From: Echinometra lucunter
Taxonomy: Eukaryota; Echinodermata; Echinoidea; Camarodonta; Echinometridae
Length of the DNA: 64,000 nt
Direction: 5' to 3'
NCBI GenBank assembly: GCA_029962745.1
Contig: CM057155.1
Coordinates: forward strand, 30,996,896-31,060,895
Both the position numbers and the translations under genes were made by a program. Below, in pieces: positions 35,701 through 50,033 of the stretch; position 1 is the stretch's first letter; each line of letters starts with the position of its first letter. The notes below the pieces were generated by a model. It was not told the origin of the DNA. It did not search any database and was given only the letters and a program-made list of their open reading frames with translations.

Positions 35701-38700
35701 AGATGTAAATAATATCTGATTGATACATGTCTGTAAAAACCCAATGCAACAACAACAACAACCATACCTTGATAAAAGCTGCATTCCCCGAGTCAGGAAT
35801 GTGACTTTCAGCACCGAAGCATCATGCCCTTCAAAGGTCTGCACATGGAAATATTAAAAACATATATTAAACAAGCACTTTATACTCTGGTGTAACTAAT
35901 CAATACTACACTTCATCAAACAGAACAAAAATGATTGGCATACCATCATTTGAAAAAGTCTACGACCACCTGGGAATATGTGGGTATTTTAATAATTTGG
36001 AATACATTCTTTTATCTCAATGAATGATTACATAACATGTTTACTACAGTGGTCAGTAGCACAAGTGTAATCGTATAAGCCCATATGAATACGTTGAAAA
36101 TAAATGTATGTCAGAAAAATAAGTATGTTTAACTTTGTTTTTTTCTTTGAGTTATTGCATTTTGGAAGGGTAGTCTTAAATTTTGCAAATGATGGTAGAT
36201 TATGCTCTTGTTAGCTGTGTTATAAAATAGAACTAGAAGAAGAACTGCTCACAAAACTCCTGGTTTAAAATGGAATGAACCCCTGAGTAACTCACATCTG
36301 ATACTGCAGTTTTTGGATTAGACTGATATGATGTTCTTCATATCTAAATCATTTAAAAGATTTAGTGACTTGCAATGTGCTGAAATCAATCTTACCTTGA
36401 CACAGCTGAAGTCAGAGAGAGCCCAAATCTTGATACTCCCATCAGCTGAACTGCTTGCTAGAGCCTAGTAAACAGGGGAAATATACAAAGAAATTAATTA
36501 AATTTTGATGCTTTTCTTTCATAAGTCAAAACATATTTTTGTCATCACCTCTGTAGCCATTTTAAGACTTTGAGGTGCTTATGGATCCATCTAGAAACTA
36601 TTGTGTGTACTGCCTTGCTGTGTCCATATTTTTGTTAAGATCATTTATACCAAACTCTCCAATACCATCATTAAAAAAAAGGTCACTCATCATTATCGTT
36701 GCCATTACCATTACTACTTCTATCATTTTAGTTGAATTGCAATGACTGTTAACAATCACAACAAATTCTTTATACTCATCATCATCATCATCATCGTCTT
36801 CACAATCAGCTCAGTCATCATTGCAAGAATGACATAAAAGATAATTCAAATCTACCAATTTCTAACTTCTCTTTGTCACAATGCAAAATCTGTTCTTGAA
36901 TCAACAACTAAATCGTAATGAGACAAACTTCAATATACAGCATCTTTCTCAAATTCCTCTCATGAATCACACAAAAAAAGAAATGAATGCAGAAGATGAG
37001 ATATATGCATTTCTAAAATAATACTCACCTGATCTGTTGGTGAGAACTGAACACACCAAATGCCCCTCTTGTGACCCCTAAATGACCCAAGAAGTACTTC
37101 CTTCTCCATATGCCAAAGCTTAGCAAGTCTATCCTGAGATCCTGTAGCTAGCAGTTTGTCATTTGGAGACAGACACACTGAGTTGATGTCCTGGTGAAAA
37201 GTCAAAATGGTCAAATACAAGATTTGAAAATTCAATAAATTTTGGATTAATAGTGACAGTAGAAGATATTCAAAATAGGTGAACAGCTTACTAAATACCA
37301 CTTAATATGCCCTAGGAGAGTAACATAGAAAATATCGCTGGTTTAGTGAAGATGTACTGGAACCTCTGTTCGTTGGGATGACTTTGAAGTTCATAACCCA
37401 ATACCCAGAGCATCCTCCAAACAACTTGAAATATCCAATATATAAATCCATCCACAAATAGCTCAATCTCTATTGTACTAACATAGAATCTATACAGAGT
37501 CATATCTTTGTACAGGCAGATTTTCACAAACACACAGGTCAATAAATGCTGATATTTGTGGCAATGGATGCACTAACCTTGTCATGTGCCTTCTCTGTGA
37601 ATGTCACTTTCATGTGAGCTGGTTCCTGGACCCCTTCTTCTGATGTTTGTGCTGGTATTCTCCATACCTTTAATGTGAGGTCCTCACTACCAGACACACA
37701 AAACTTGGAGGACAATCTGCAATCAATGTGCAAGCATACAAAACTCAGTAACTAAAGAAGCAATGGGCTCAAAACAGTTAACAACTTCAAGAACTTGTTC
37801 ATATGGCCCTCCCATATTTAAAGCAATGATAAAAAGTCCCTGGGATAACACTTAGAGCAAAATGTACTTGATCATGATTGACTGTGTGTAAATGCGGGTG
37901 TGTGTCTCCCTTAGAGAGATCAAATAGTCATGAAATAGCCAATATTTCTCACATTCCTTTTTGAATGATCAAGCAATCAAACACAAGGAAATTAGTACCT
38001 ACATGTACATGTGTCATGAACCACATAAAAATGTTACCGTTATTTTGCATGGTTTCCAAATGACATTTCACATAGAAAGCAAAGACAGTTTACTCAGATA
38101 CACAACAAATACATGTATATAGAGCAATAGACAATGCAATGGAGACAATACAGCTCAGGATTTGGAGAATGAGCCATTTAAGATGGCTTACCTTGAAGCA
38201 GCTACTGTCCCTACAGAGTGGGTATGACCTAAACCTACAGCTATACAGGTTACAAGACAACTCTCTGCATCCATACACCATACACGAACTGTGTTATCCT
38301 GTGAAAAAAAAACAACAACAGAGGGATATCATAACATGATCATTTATAAAGCAAGTTTAGCACTATGCACTCTCTCTCTCTCTCTCTCCCCTTCTTCTTC
38401 TTCTCCTTCTCCTTCTCCTCCTCCTCCTCCTCCTCTTTCTTCTTCCGTCTTTTCCTTCTTCTCCTTCTTTTCCTTCTCCCTTCCTCATTTTTCTGAATAT
38501 GCCTCCCTCTCTATTCTTTCTTACTTAGTTTTTCTTCCTTTCCCTTTCCTTCTCCTCTCCCCTCCCCCTTTCTCTCCTTGTATTTCGTTCCTTTTTTTTT
38601 TTCTTTCTACACCCCTCTTCCAAGCAGACTGAAAGATTGTCTTGCCTTTGAACTGCTGACCATCATCAGACCTTTCTTGAATATATCCAAAGACATGACA

Positions 38701-39103
38701 ATATCTGAAAATAAAATCAAAACAATAAATTAAGGATTCACAACACAACTTCTTGATATTATTATGCAAGTGAATTATCAGTTTCAAACATATGCTCAGT
38801 GTATAGAAAATCAATAATTTCTGTAAGTTCTCATTCTACATCTGTTCATATCATCATGTAGCATGTATTCTTTTCAGCCTCCAAACATTAGGACATATTC
38901 TACATATTTTTTCCTCTGAACATAATAAAATGAAAGCAATAAAATAAAGGTGATAATAATGATTATGATGATGATGTTCATAATAATAACAACACTGATG
39001 ATGACAATGATGATGATGACATTGATGATGACAATGATGATGCTGATAACAATGATGATGATGATGTTAATAAATAGCAATGACAACGCTGATGATAATG
39101 ACA

Positions 39104-39139
<36 letters not shown>

Positions 39140-42100
39140 ATAAAAATGATCACAAAGCTAATGAACAAAAAGGTAAAGAAGAAATGTAGAAGAAGCCATC
39201 ATTACCTGTGTGTCCAGTAAGGATTTGACAGCTGCCAGAACTCAACTCAAAGACTCTGATCTGCTCACTGTTACTAGCTACCGCTAGGTGAGACTCAGTC
39301 TTCCCCATCAGCTTCAGGTCCAGAATCTCTTCATTGTAGCCAACAAACTGTAGAACAGAGGCAAGAGAAAAATATATGTGATCCTTCAACTTTTTTTAAA
39401 GGCCATAAACTTTCTTTGGGCAAAATGGATAAGGGAAAGGCACATCAAAATAAAACAGTTGCAAAGACAAATGAGAAGATTCCAAATCATGAAATTTGCA
39501 TACATCGTTTTCTTTTTTCTTTAGAAAGTATTTCTCTATCATTAAAGGAGAAGTCTAGGCGATTTCTGTAAGCATGGATCATAAAGATAAAAAATTCAGC
39601 AGCTAGAAAATGGGTTACTTTACACGACATACCCTAGGATTACCGAGTAATCAACAATTAACTTGTATAAACAGTAGTTCTAGTACAAGCCCATTTTCAT
39701 CCACAATACAGTTCGCACCCGGGCCCAGTGACGTAGCTGATGCACCGCAGGCGCCAGCCGATGCAAGCGATATGTGTGTACGACATTCCGGCTCGAAGTG
39801 GTCTTCGTACACTTTCTTTAACTTCGAAAATTTATAAGTTTTGAAGTCGAATTTGTCCGTTCTAATATCATTAATCCATCAGGCACACCACTCCCTGTCC
39901 GTCAGGGGATTAGGGATTGCAAAAAACTTCTCTTTAGAACAGAATTGGTGTGATTTGTACACCCAAAAGCTAGACATATCGGCATTTTGCATAGAGAATG
40001 TGCAGAGAATTAGTGCGCATGCGCAGTGCAAATGCATCACCAAAATGACCATATTTGGGTTTCGGTGGGAAATTCAATTATTCGGAGTAAAAAAAGCCAA
40101 CACTTAATCGGTCTATAAAAATCACAGAAATCACCTTGATAAATAAAAGTAGCATTATCTGTTATCGTGAATTTTAAGTTTTATAGTGTAATTTTAATGA
40201 AATTGTCTGGACTTCTCCTTTAACTATTTATCCAGTCAGTTTATCTGAAAGAAGATGGTTTTTCAGAAAAATTTGAAGTGGAAGTTCCTCAAGCCATCTC
40301 TTCATACTAATCCTACAAATCTGTAGACTAGTGAACTTATGAAAAACAAGACAAGGTTGTGATTTTTACCTGCTTCTCCAGTTTCAAGTCCTCCAGCCTG
40401 AAGAGGATGATATTATGGTCGTATGTAACCACGGTAACACATCCAATGGCCTCACAGAGCATGGCACTGGTGATGATGGCTGGTTCTTCCTGGTCCTCTG
40501 AAGACTGCTTCTTCAAAGACTTTAGAGGGCTCCCTTGCTGCTCATACAGGCATCGGCCTGATGAGGACCAGACTTTCATGATTCCTACAGGAAGGTGTTA
40601 CAAACAAAAGAAGATAGGAGAATCAGTGCTATTTCTGCATATTCAATGAGCTATGACCTTTGACCTTTGACCCATACTCCGAAATCAAACTTAGACTGTA
40701 TTTTTGATACTATATCCCTTCATATAAAATTTCATTAAAATCTGTCAAATACTGCCAAAGTTAGTGAATTGAAATCAGTATTGTTACGGATGTACGGATG
40801 GACAGAAGGACAGACGGACAGCAGGGTTACTATATCCCCCTCTGACTTCTTCCACAAGGGAATAAAATGGTAGGAGAATCAATGCTGTGCTCTGAAACTG
40901 TATGATTATTACCCTGTACAGCGTACAACATCATATGAATCATACGTATGCATGAAGTCTAGACGAACAGGAGTAAAACAAAACAAAAAAACAAAAACAA
41001 AAACAAAAACATATACAAAACACACAAATATGTTTGAAAGTACCCACTTACAAACTGAGAGGAATTGAATTGGATCTCTCTTTTTTTTTTTTTACTCCTG
41101 CAAACAACTTTGCAGGAGTAAAAAAAAAAAAAAAAAACATATACAAACGCACAAATATGTTTGAAAGTACCCACTTACAAACTGAGAGCAATTGAATTGG
41201 ATCTCTCTTTTGATTTTCTTTCAGTTTCAAATCGCAAATAAGTGGATTAACCCATAGAGGTGCTGTGTTTCCTTTTAGTCGCACTTTGCAGTATCTTTTG
41301 ATCTTAAATGATAGCAATTACACATGAAATATGAGCAGAAAGAGAAAAAATTTACTGAAAAATTTGATTTCATTCCCAATGCTGCATGTTGTGCCGTTCC
41401 TGAATACGAACAGTTTAACGTTTACTAATCATTAAACTCTCTAAATTGGCACTGCAATGAAAATAAGTAATAACTATTTACATGTGCAAATTTGGCAATT
41501 TTTTCATTAAATTGTGCAATTATCATTCATTTTGATTCATGTTATATCCATTTTTATTTTTTTCAAACTATGTATGAGAGAAAAAAAAGATATTAAATTG
41601 TTGCCAATTTGAGGAGTGAAAGCTGATTAATTCAGACCACAAGAAAGCTCTGTACCTCTATGGGTTAAATGATTCCATGCTATTATGCTATCAGGAAAAA
41701 TCCCAAGAGAATTAGATGTAAAATATCCTACCTTTAGCACCTGCTGTTAGGAAGCAGAGATCTTTCTGGTCTTTCTTGGGAGTGATCTTCGGAAAGTCTT
41801 TATCCTCTGGGAGGAGAATTACCGCTTCAAGAGGCTAGGATAGAAATAGGGAGATCATCAGCACATGCCATATCATGTTCTATAAAAGCTTTTTCAAATG
41901 GGTACATATTTTCATAAAATCATAAACTATTTTAGAAAGAATTCCATGAATGAAAGCTTAGAAATTTTTGACAGGTCAAATTTGATGCTTCTATCTCTTT
42001 ACACAGTAAAAGAAGGTACACTTTCCAAATATTATTATTATTATTATTATTACTTATTACTTATTATCTATGCTGCGCTTTTCCCATAAGGCCCAAAGCG

Positions 42101-45100
42101 CCTACAATAATCAAACAGTAAACATATAATCAAATGTATATCCTAAACTACAAACTGCAAAAAAAGATGGGGTTTTAATGCCTTTCTGAATGTTGTAATT
42201 GATGGAGACTGCCTAATTGTGAGTGGCAAATCATTCCAGTGTTTTGAAGCTGACACAGTAAATGTCCTATCACCAACTAATGTACGAGTAACTGAATATG
42301 TGAGACGAAGAGGATCACTGGCTGACCTCAGTGCTCTGGTGGGTGTGTATAAATTCAAACAATTACCCAAATACTTTGGAGCTTGATTATTAAGTATTTT
42401 GTACACAAACACAAGTAAATATTGTAAACAGTTCAATTAAAACAAATCTGCTTGCTTCAGTAATGAGCATCAGATTCACAGGGGAATGAAAAGGAAAAGA
42501 AGATATTTCACTATTCATCATTAAATGAATTTTTTTTTTAAAAGTTCTTATTAACCAATTTGTTACTGGAGCCAGATGACCCCTGTATTAAGCCTACAAA
42601 AAGTAGTCAATGGGTGAATAACGGAAATCATTACCCTACCATCATGGAATAGTGATCAGTATCGAATAACACTCTCAACAAAAATATAGAAAGAAAGAGA
42701 GAAGAAAACATGTAATCAAACAGTAGAGTTTATGAAAAATAAAGTGTAATTTACCTCAAAGACAGGGATGGTCTTCTTGGCCTGATTCTTGACCAGATCC
42801 CAGATGACCACCACACTGTCCCTTCCACTGGACAGCAGTGTGTCACCATCCTGAGAGAAAGAAAGACTGGTCACTGCCCCATAATGGGTCTTTAGCACTG
42901 ACAAACAGCTGAAATGCAAGATAATTGATAAGGATGTGAAAATGAAGCGATTATTATTAAACTGAATTTAATTGAAAAGGTATTCATAAAAAGCCATGTG
43001 GCAGCCCAAAGGCTGAATTGTGTGGAATGTACATAAAAACCAGGTACAATACAAAATTTGAAATAATTCATGTGATTTTTTAAATTCTATATTTTGTATT
43101 GCACTTGATTTTGAGTACATATCCACAGCACTTAGCTAGAACATACTGATGTTCACACAATATCTTATCATTTATGCCCAAAATTCTCCACTTTAAACCT
43201 TCTCATTATTCAACAACACTTGCATGTATGGTATCTCCATATCAAGTGCATTGACCCTGGAATCAAGTCTCCACAAGATCATCTCTATGCCTTTCAGTGG
43301 TTACAAAACAATCCAATTAAAATCAATAAAATCAGTCTATCAACTGAGAATTCTAATTTTATTTCATTATTTTATTTCATTTGTTTATTTATTATGATTC
43401 TATAATTATCTATTTAGTTATTCATTCAATTCATTTATTTATTTACTTTCATTTTATTCATTCATTTAATTTTTTTTTTTTGGGGGGAGGGGCTCATTAT
43501 CCCATTAATTACTTTAGGTAGAAATATCATGCATCGGACTAGTGATATCTGTGGGTTCTGGTAAAGAGCTTTACCTGCTAGTCTGTAGATCCCATATCCT
43601 GATATGATTATCATCTGATACAGAGAAAAGATGCAACCTCTCAGAGTCTGGATGAAACTGTACAAGACTGAATAAATACAAAAAAATAAAATAGAATCTA
43701 ACAATATACTGCAACAGGTAATAGCATCCAAAATTGAATTAATAATAATCATAATAATAATGATAATAACTAAATTTATATAGCGCAGTTATTAGTGCAA
43801 TTATTGTTACATTTGAGGATCAGAAACAGATGTTATTATGTAGTGTTTATATGCCATGTGATGACAGGTGTTTGAATGCCAATTTAGAAGAGTACCAGCA
43901 AGTGCTGAATGATTTAGATGTTTTGATGAATGAAATAAACCCTGACTTTGCCTGCTTTGGAGGGGATTTTAACACTGATATTTCTAGAGACACTTTCCAA
44001 ACAAGGGTATTTTTAAAGTTTTTTGTGGATGATTATTATATTTGTACGCAGGATGAATTTGACTTTACTTTCAGTAGCAAAGGTAGTAATCACAAATCTT
44101 TAATTGATCATTTTGTGTTAACAGATAGTTTAGCTGAGGCTCTGCAGGTGTATGAATGTATAGATACTGTTAATAATTTTTCAGATCATGTTGCTGTTAA
44201 ATGTCAGTTGGACTTGTACATGTCAGAATTCACCAATGCTTGTGAACAAGACTTGGAAGGAAAAAAGTGTTATAATTGGAATCTAGCAAAACAGGAAGAG
44301 TTGGACAGGTATGTGGATAAGTTGTCTGAAATACTATATTCAATTGATATCCCGTATTGTGCATTTGATTGCAGAGAAGTACACTGCCAAAGGCATTATG
44401 GAGTATTGAATGAGTTTCATGATAAAATTGTTGATGCTTGTCTAAATGCTACCTTGCATGTAATGTGTAAAGGTTCTCAGAAACCAAAATGTAAGGTAAT
44501 ACCTGGCTGGAATGAGCATGTAGAGGGATACTTCAAAAATGCACTGTTTTGGCACAAGTTGTGGGTTGAAAACGGTCGCCCCCAAAGTGGTGAACTTTTT
44601 GGATTGCGTAAGAAAACGAGAACTGATTATCACAAAGCTCTCAAAAGGACTATAAAGGAGTCAGATGAGATAAAGGCTGATAAAATGGCAGCTGTCATTG
44701 CAGCAGGTAGTACTAGATCATTTTGGTCAGAAGTTAAGAAATACAGTAGATCCAAATATGTCAGCAGATATCCAAATGTTGTTGATGGTGTTCAAGGAAA
44801 AGATAACATAGCTGGAATGTTTGCTCATAAATTTGACATATTATATAATAGTGTATCCTTCAGTGGAATGGATATGGCAGGTCTTAAAAATGATATTGAT
44901 AAATCTGTTGACCATAAATGCAGATGTCATGAGTGTTTACAGGATGATCATATAATAACATAAGATGAAATTTGTAGCGCAATAACTAAGTTGAATGCAT
45001 CTAAAAAAGATGATATTAGCGGATTGATGTCTGACCATCTAATACATGGTAATAAGGTTATTAGTAAATATGTTGCTATGCTATTCACAGGTATGATCTG

Positions 45101-48100
45101 GCATGAAATGACACCAGACAGCATGCTTTGAAGCACAATGATTTCAAGGGCGTTGGGCAAATGTAGTTGATTCTTGCAACTTTCGGGCAATTACATTAAG
45201 CAGCATAATTGGGAAAGTGTTGGAATTGGTGATTATGAAAAGGGAAATTAATAATTTGTGCACACGTGAGTTGCAGTTTGGTTTTAAAGAAGGCTTGTCT
45301 ACAACCATGTTACTAGTATGGTAAAAGGGACAGTGTCATACTTTATGCATGAGAAGAGTAATGTCTATGGTCTTGTATTAGATGCGAGCAAAGCATTTGA
45401 TAGAGTTCATTTTGTTAAGTTGTTTAAAATAATGTTATATAAAGGAATATATTTTTTTTTCCTTCCTTCACTGTATTTCTGTAGGTGTACTATTTATTAA
45501 TATGCTGAATATGTTTTCCTTTTATGTTTTGATCTTTGTATGTAAATTTATGTATGTATTTTTTGTATGTAAATGTTTTTAAATGTGCTGTTTCATGCGA
45601 ATAAGAACAAATTGAATTGAATTGAATAGCACCCTTTCCAGAGGATACAAGGCACTTTCACTGAATTAAAGTCTTAGAGCAAATTAAGAATTGTACAAGT
45701 ATGTTTTCAAATTTATGCTATGCCAGCTGGAATAGTTCCTAGGGAAAAATTATGAAACTTCTTTTGATATTTTCCTTAATTTTTACATCTTATCTGCAGT
45801 CATTCATGCTGATAAAAAATCTTCTATTGATATTGCTCAAATATCCTATATAAGGTTCCCTGCTACACTTCTAAAAGAGAAAACTAATTATCAGAAGTGT
45901 TTAATTGTACGATTGTGACAACAGTCAACAGTTGTTGGCAAAGGCAAAAAGATGAAGAAAAAAAAACTGTTTACTAAAAACTCTTTACAATCCACATAAA
46001 AAAATCCTGAGTTGTTACCTGCATCAAGAACACAATGGGTTTTTGTTTCATCAAGTGCAGTTGTACTTTACAGACCATCTCATAAAAAAACTAGATGAAT
46101 CCTCAACCGCGCGCGGTCAAAATTTATGCCCCTGCCAATGCCAGATAGGAAATATATGGCACATTCATGTTGATTTATTTTCATTTATACAATGACATCT
46201 TGACCTTGACCTTTGACCTTGTAACCCCCAACTCTAATGAGACCATTGCCCTTTCCATATGCTTACATGAGCCAAGTTTGAAGTTGAACCGTCACAGAGT
46301 TGTTGATTTATTGCAAGAACAAGCAAGTTTCATGTATATAACGACCTCTATGACCTTTGACCTTTGACCTTGAGACTCCAAAATCTAATCAAATCATTGT
46401 CCCTCCCATATGCATACATGAGCCAAGTTTGAAGTTGATCCGTCAAACGGTTCTTAAGTTATCGCGAGAACAAAAACGGGACAGACGGACAGACGGACTG
46501 ACGACCCGAAAACATAATGCCTCCGGCAACCACCTATGGTGGGCTGAGGCATAAAAAGATAAGAAAGATAAAGTGCATCAAAGACTGGTACATACGACCA
46601 TATAAGGGCTACCAAGAAGAGCTACCAGCAGTCCCTGTATATCCAAGATCAATTCCAACCTAGAACCAACTCCCAGACAACATAAGAGAGGCCCCATCAA
46701 TCCCAAAATTCAAAGAACTCACAGAAAACAATAATTTAGACTAACAAAGTATGCATCTGACATGACGCATTGCTGTAATAAATGTATAGGATAGCCACAC
46801 CAGGCATTTATACATCTACATGCATTATATCAAGATCAAGATAATTTAAAATTGGTAAATTAGTTGTGACTCTATAGCCACGATTGTATCCTTTACCTGA
46901 TCACGCCCTGGGAACCCTTGAGGTTGATGATGTTGAATCAAAGGCCATACTGACCATCCCCCCCCCCCCTCCTCACCCCAGCTATGTAGGTGATGTATCC
47001 TTTACCTGACTACACCCTGGGAAACCTTTAGGTTATGTGTGCAGTACTGTCTGATGATGTCCCACAGCTTGATGGTACTATCACTGCTTCCTGTGGCCAG
47101 GAGAGTGGATGTTAGATCAAAGGCCATACTGACCGCCCCCTCCCCCCAAGCTATGTAGGTGATGTATCCTTTACCTGACTACACCCTGGGAACCCTTGAG
47201 GTTATGTGTGCAGTACTGTCTGATGATGTCCCACAGCTTGATGGTACTATCACTGCTTCCTGTGGCCAGGAGAGTGGAGGTTGAGTCAAAGGCCATACTG
47301 ACCACTGGACCTCTGTGTAAAGACTACGGTAAATATGACAGAAGAAACAATTTCAAAAAATGGAAATGATACTCCTTTTGGGGAAAAGTATAATCAAGCA
47401 ATTAAAGGAGCCTCTGAACATGGCTGAACAGAGCTTAAAGGCATTCGCTAACTTTGTGAGCAGCCAATTTAAAAAATTCTCAAACAAAGATGAAACATGT
47501 GTATGAGTACTTGTATTTGCACCAAAAAAAAACCCGAAACCAACCATAATTCGGAATGAAAAACTGTTAGTAAGATGCAAACCTTGATTTTATCATTTTT
47601 TTGTCTCAGAGACAATAAAAAAGAGGACCGTTTTGCTCGAGTTAAAAAATACCTTCATCTGCCTCCCTCCATGTGATATGCCAATACACACACAGTACGG
47701 TCCAGTGCGCCATGTGCGCATGTGCACTCCTAACGTCTAGTCTGTGCAACTGACCCGATATATTTTTCAAACATTGGTTCACATAATTTCTAATATTTAA
47801 AAATACTTCCTGTGGATATTGTACTTTAAAACTTTCAGACTGGTATTTTCACACTATAACCTTTATGTTTATCCCATTTTCAAGTAGCAAAATTATTTTT
47901 TTCAAAATTTTAACAATGTTAACCAATGCCTTTAACCCTAAATGACTACTGAATTCTTATATTCCCATAGACTTAATACAGGGACCACCCAGTTCAGGTA
48001 GCTAATGGGTTAAGTTATATCCCAAGAGCCCACTGCCTCAATTATTGCACTGATCATGAGCCTGAAGAAAGTTAATTAATCAACAGTAGAACTACCTCCT

Positions 48101-49981
48101 TTATACTTTCCACAACATAACTTTATAAAACAATACAGTTCAATCAAAACTGTGGAAACTTAGTTCCACCTGCAAATGTGCTAAAGTTCCAGAACTAATT
48201 CTTCACATCTAACTTGGAGAAGTAGGGAAGTGGCATAACTCGTCTTCAAGGCTCAGGTTATATCAATATGAAGTCTTGATTTACCTGCCATGTCCTGGTA
48301 CAAGTTCCATCTTTCCAGTTCCACTGCTTGAGTAATGAGTTCCTGTAGGCCACCACAAGAATCTTAACCACATGGAGAGAGGAAAAAAAAAGAACCTAAT
48401 GAGACATTCTCACACTTGCAAGAGAGAGAGAGAGAGGGGGGGGGGGGAGGAGAGGGGGTTCTAAGCCACTTTTAATTGAAAGAAAAACTGGATTTATGGT
48501 TATGTGATTAAATTATGAAAGAAACTGTTCCAAATCAATTGAGAGAGTTAGGTTAGTTGTACATCAATACTAGTGTTTAGTGTGAGATTTGGGGATAATT
48601 GCATTGATAAGAAATTGCTCAGAACTGTTTAAAACTGCAGCTACGTACCTCATCATCATCAGTGACAGCAAAACAGGTCACTTCATCTGATCCCTCCTGT
48701 CAAAACAATTCAGTATTATTTTTCATTGTCTCTTAAACTAAATCAACTCAACTGTTCATTCGTACTCCTTTAAAATTATGTTTATGAGACACAGAATGTC
48801 ATTCATTCATTCATTCATTCATTGTTAAAAAGAAAAATGCTATAATTACTTTCTCAAGAGAAACGTAGAAATACTGCCCCACAGCTACACAAGAATAGTT
48901 CATATTCTTTATTTTCCCTTTATTCATTCAACTCAACTTTTTTATTCATTTATTCATTTTCTTTCCTATTTTAAATCCCTTTAATGGTTTCCTTTCATTA
49001 GGCAGAGCACTGTCATTTATTCATTCATTATTGTAAAGGCAACTGTTGGAACTTAATTGTGAATTTCTTGAGAATCATAGAAAATACTGCTCCATGGCTA
49101 CACAAGAATATTTCAAATTTAAAGGAAAGGTTCTTCTCTTTCGCCTCAAACAATGTTTGAAACTGTCAGAACTTACATCCTTGATACTGTGAACTGTCTT
49201 TCCTGTTTGAGCATCTAGAACTTTCACCTCCTCCCCATGTGTACAAAAGATGTGACTGCCATTTGATGATACATGGACTTTCCCTCCTGTGTAGAATGCT
49301 TCAATCCTGTTTGCTACTCTGAAACTAAGAAGGAAAAAAAAAATAAAATAAACAAAGATAAACATGTAGCATTCAGATTTTTATCTTCTCCTCCTCCTTC
49401 ATCTTCCATGTCTTCCTTTTTTGGAATTGGAGGGGGCAGGGGAGGGGGGTTTCTGCTTTACTTTCTACTTTTTTTCTTTCTTCTTCTTTTCGTCCTCCTC
49501 CTCCTCCTCCTCCGTCTCTGGAGTCCTTCCTTCTCCTTCTCTCCAGTAGCGATGCCAACACATTTTTAATTCTTAAAAAAATCATATGGTTGATTGTACT
49601 CATTTTGAAGCTTATGTCATTCTCTATAACATAAGGGTTCGATTTTTCATTGTTTCTCGCTTATATGCAAATTATCGCCAAATCAATTAGCCGAATTACA
49701 GATTTTTTTCTGCCCGATTATTCACATGGGGATGCGTAGTGTAAAATATTTTTTTCCGTATAAAAATGAAAATCTCACCCTTTGTTATGTCTTATTGTCT
49801 AATCTTCTACACATGTATATACATGTTTTTATGGCAAAACAGACTTTAATGGCCATTTACATTATAGTTAATCAGTATGCAAATCACTCAATATGAATAA
49901 TGTCTGCAGAATTCCAAATATTGGCCTCATCTAGCCAAAGATGTGCTTACAAGTCTGACATTATTTTTTATCTTTAGCAGG

Positions 49982-50033
<52 letters not shown>

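Noticed and set aside
38874..39189. Ile-rich or Asp-rich frames
   Set aside because: They are produced by GAT/ATA triplet repeats in a TBL3 intron.
43830..44963. 377-codon host gene
   Set aside because: The GGDFNTDISR and SDHVAVK blocks are those of a LINE endonuclease, and broken RT pieces follow.
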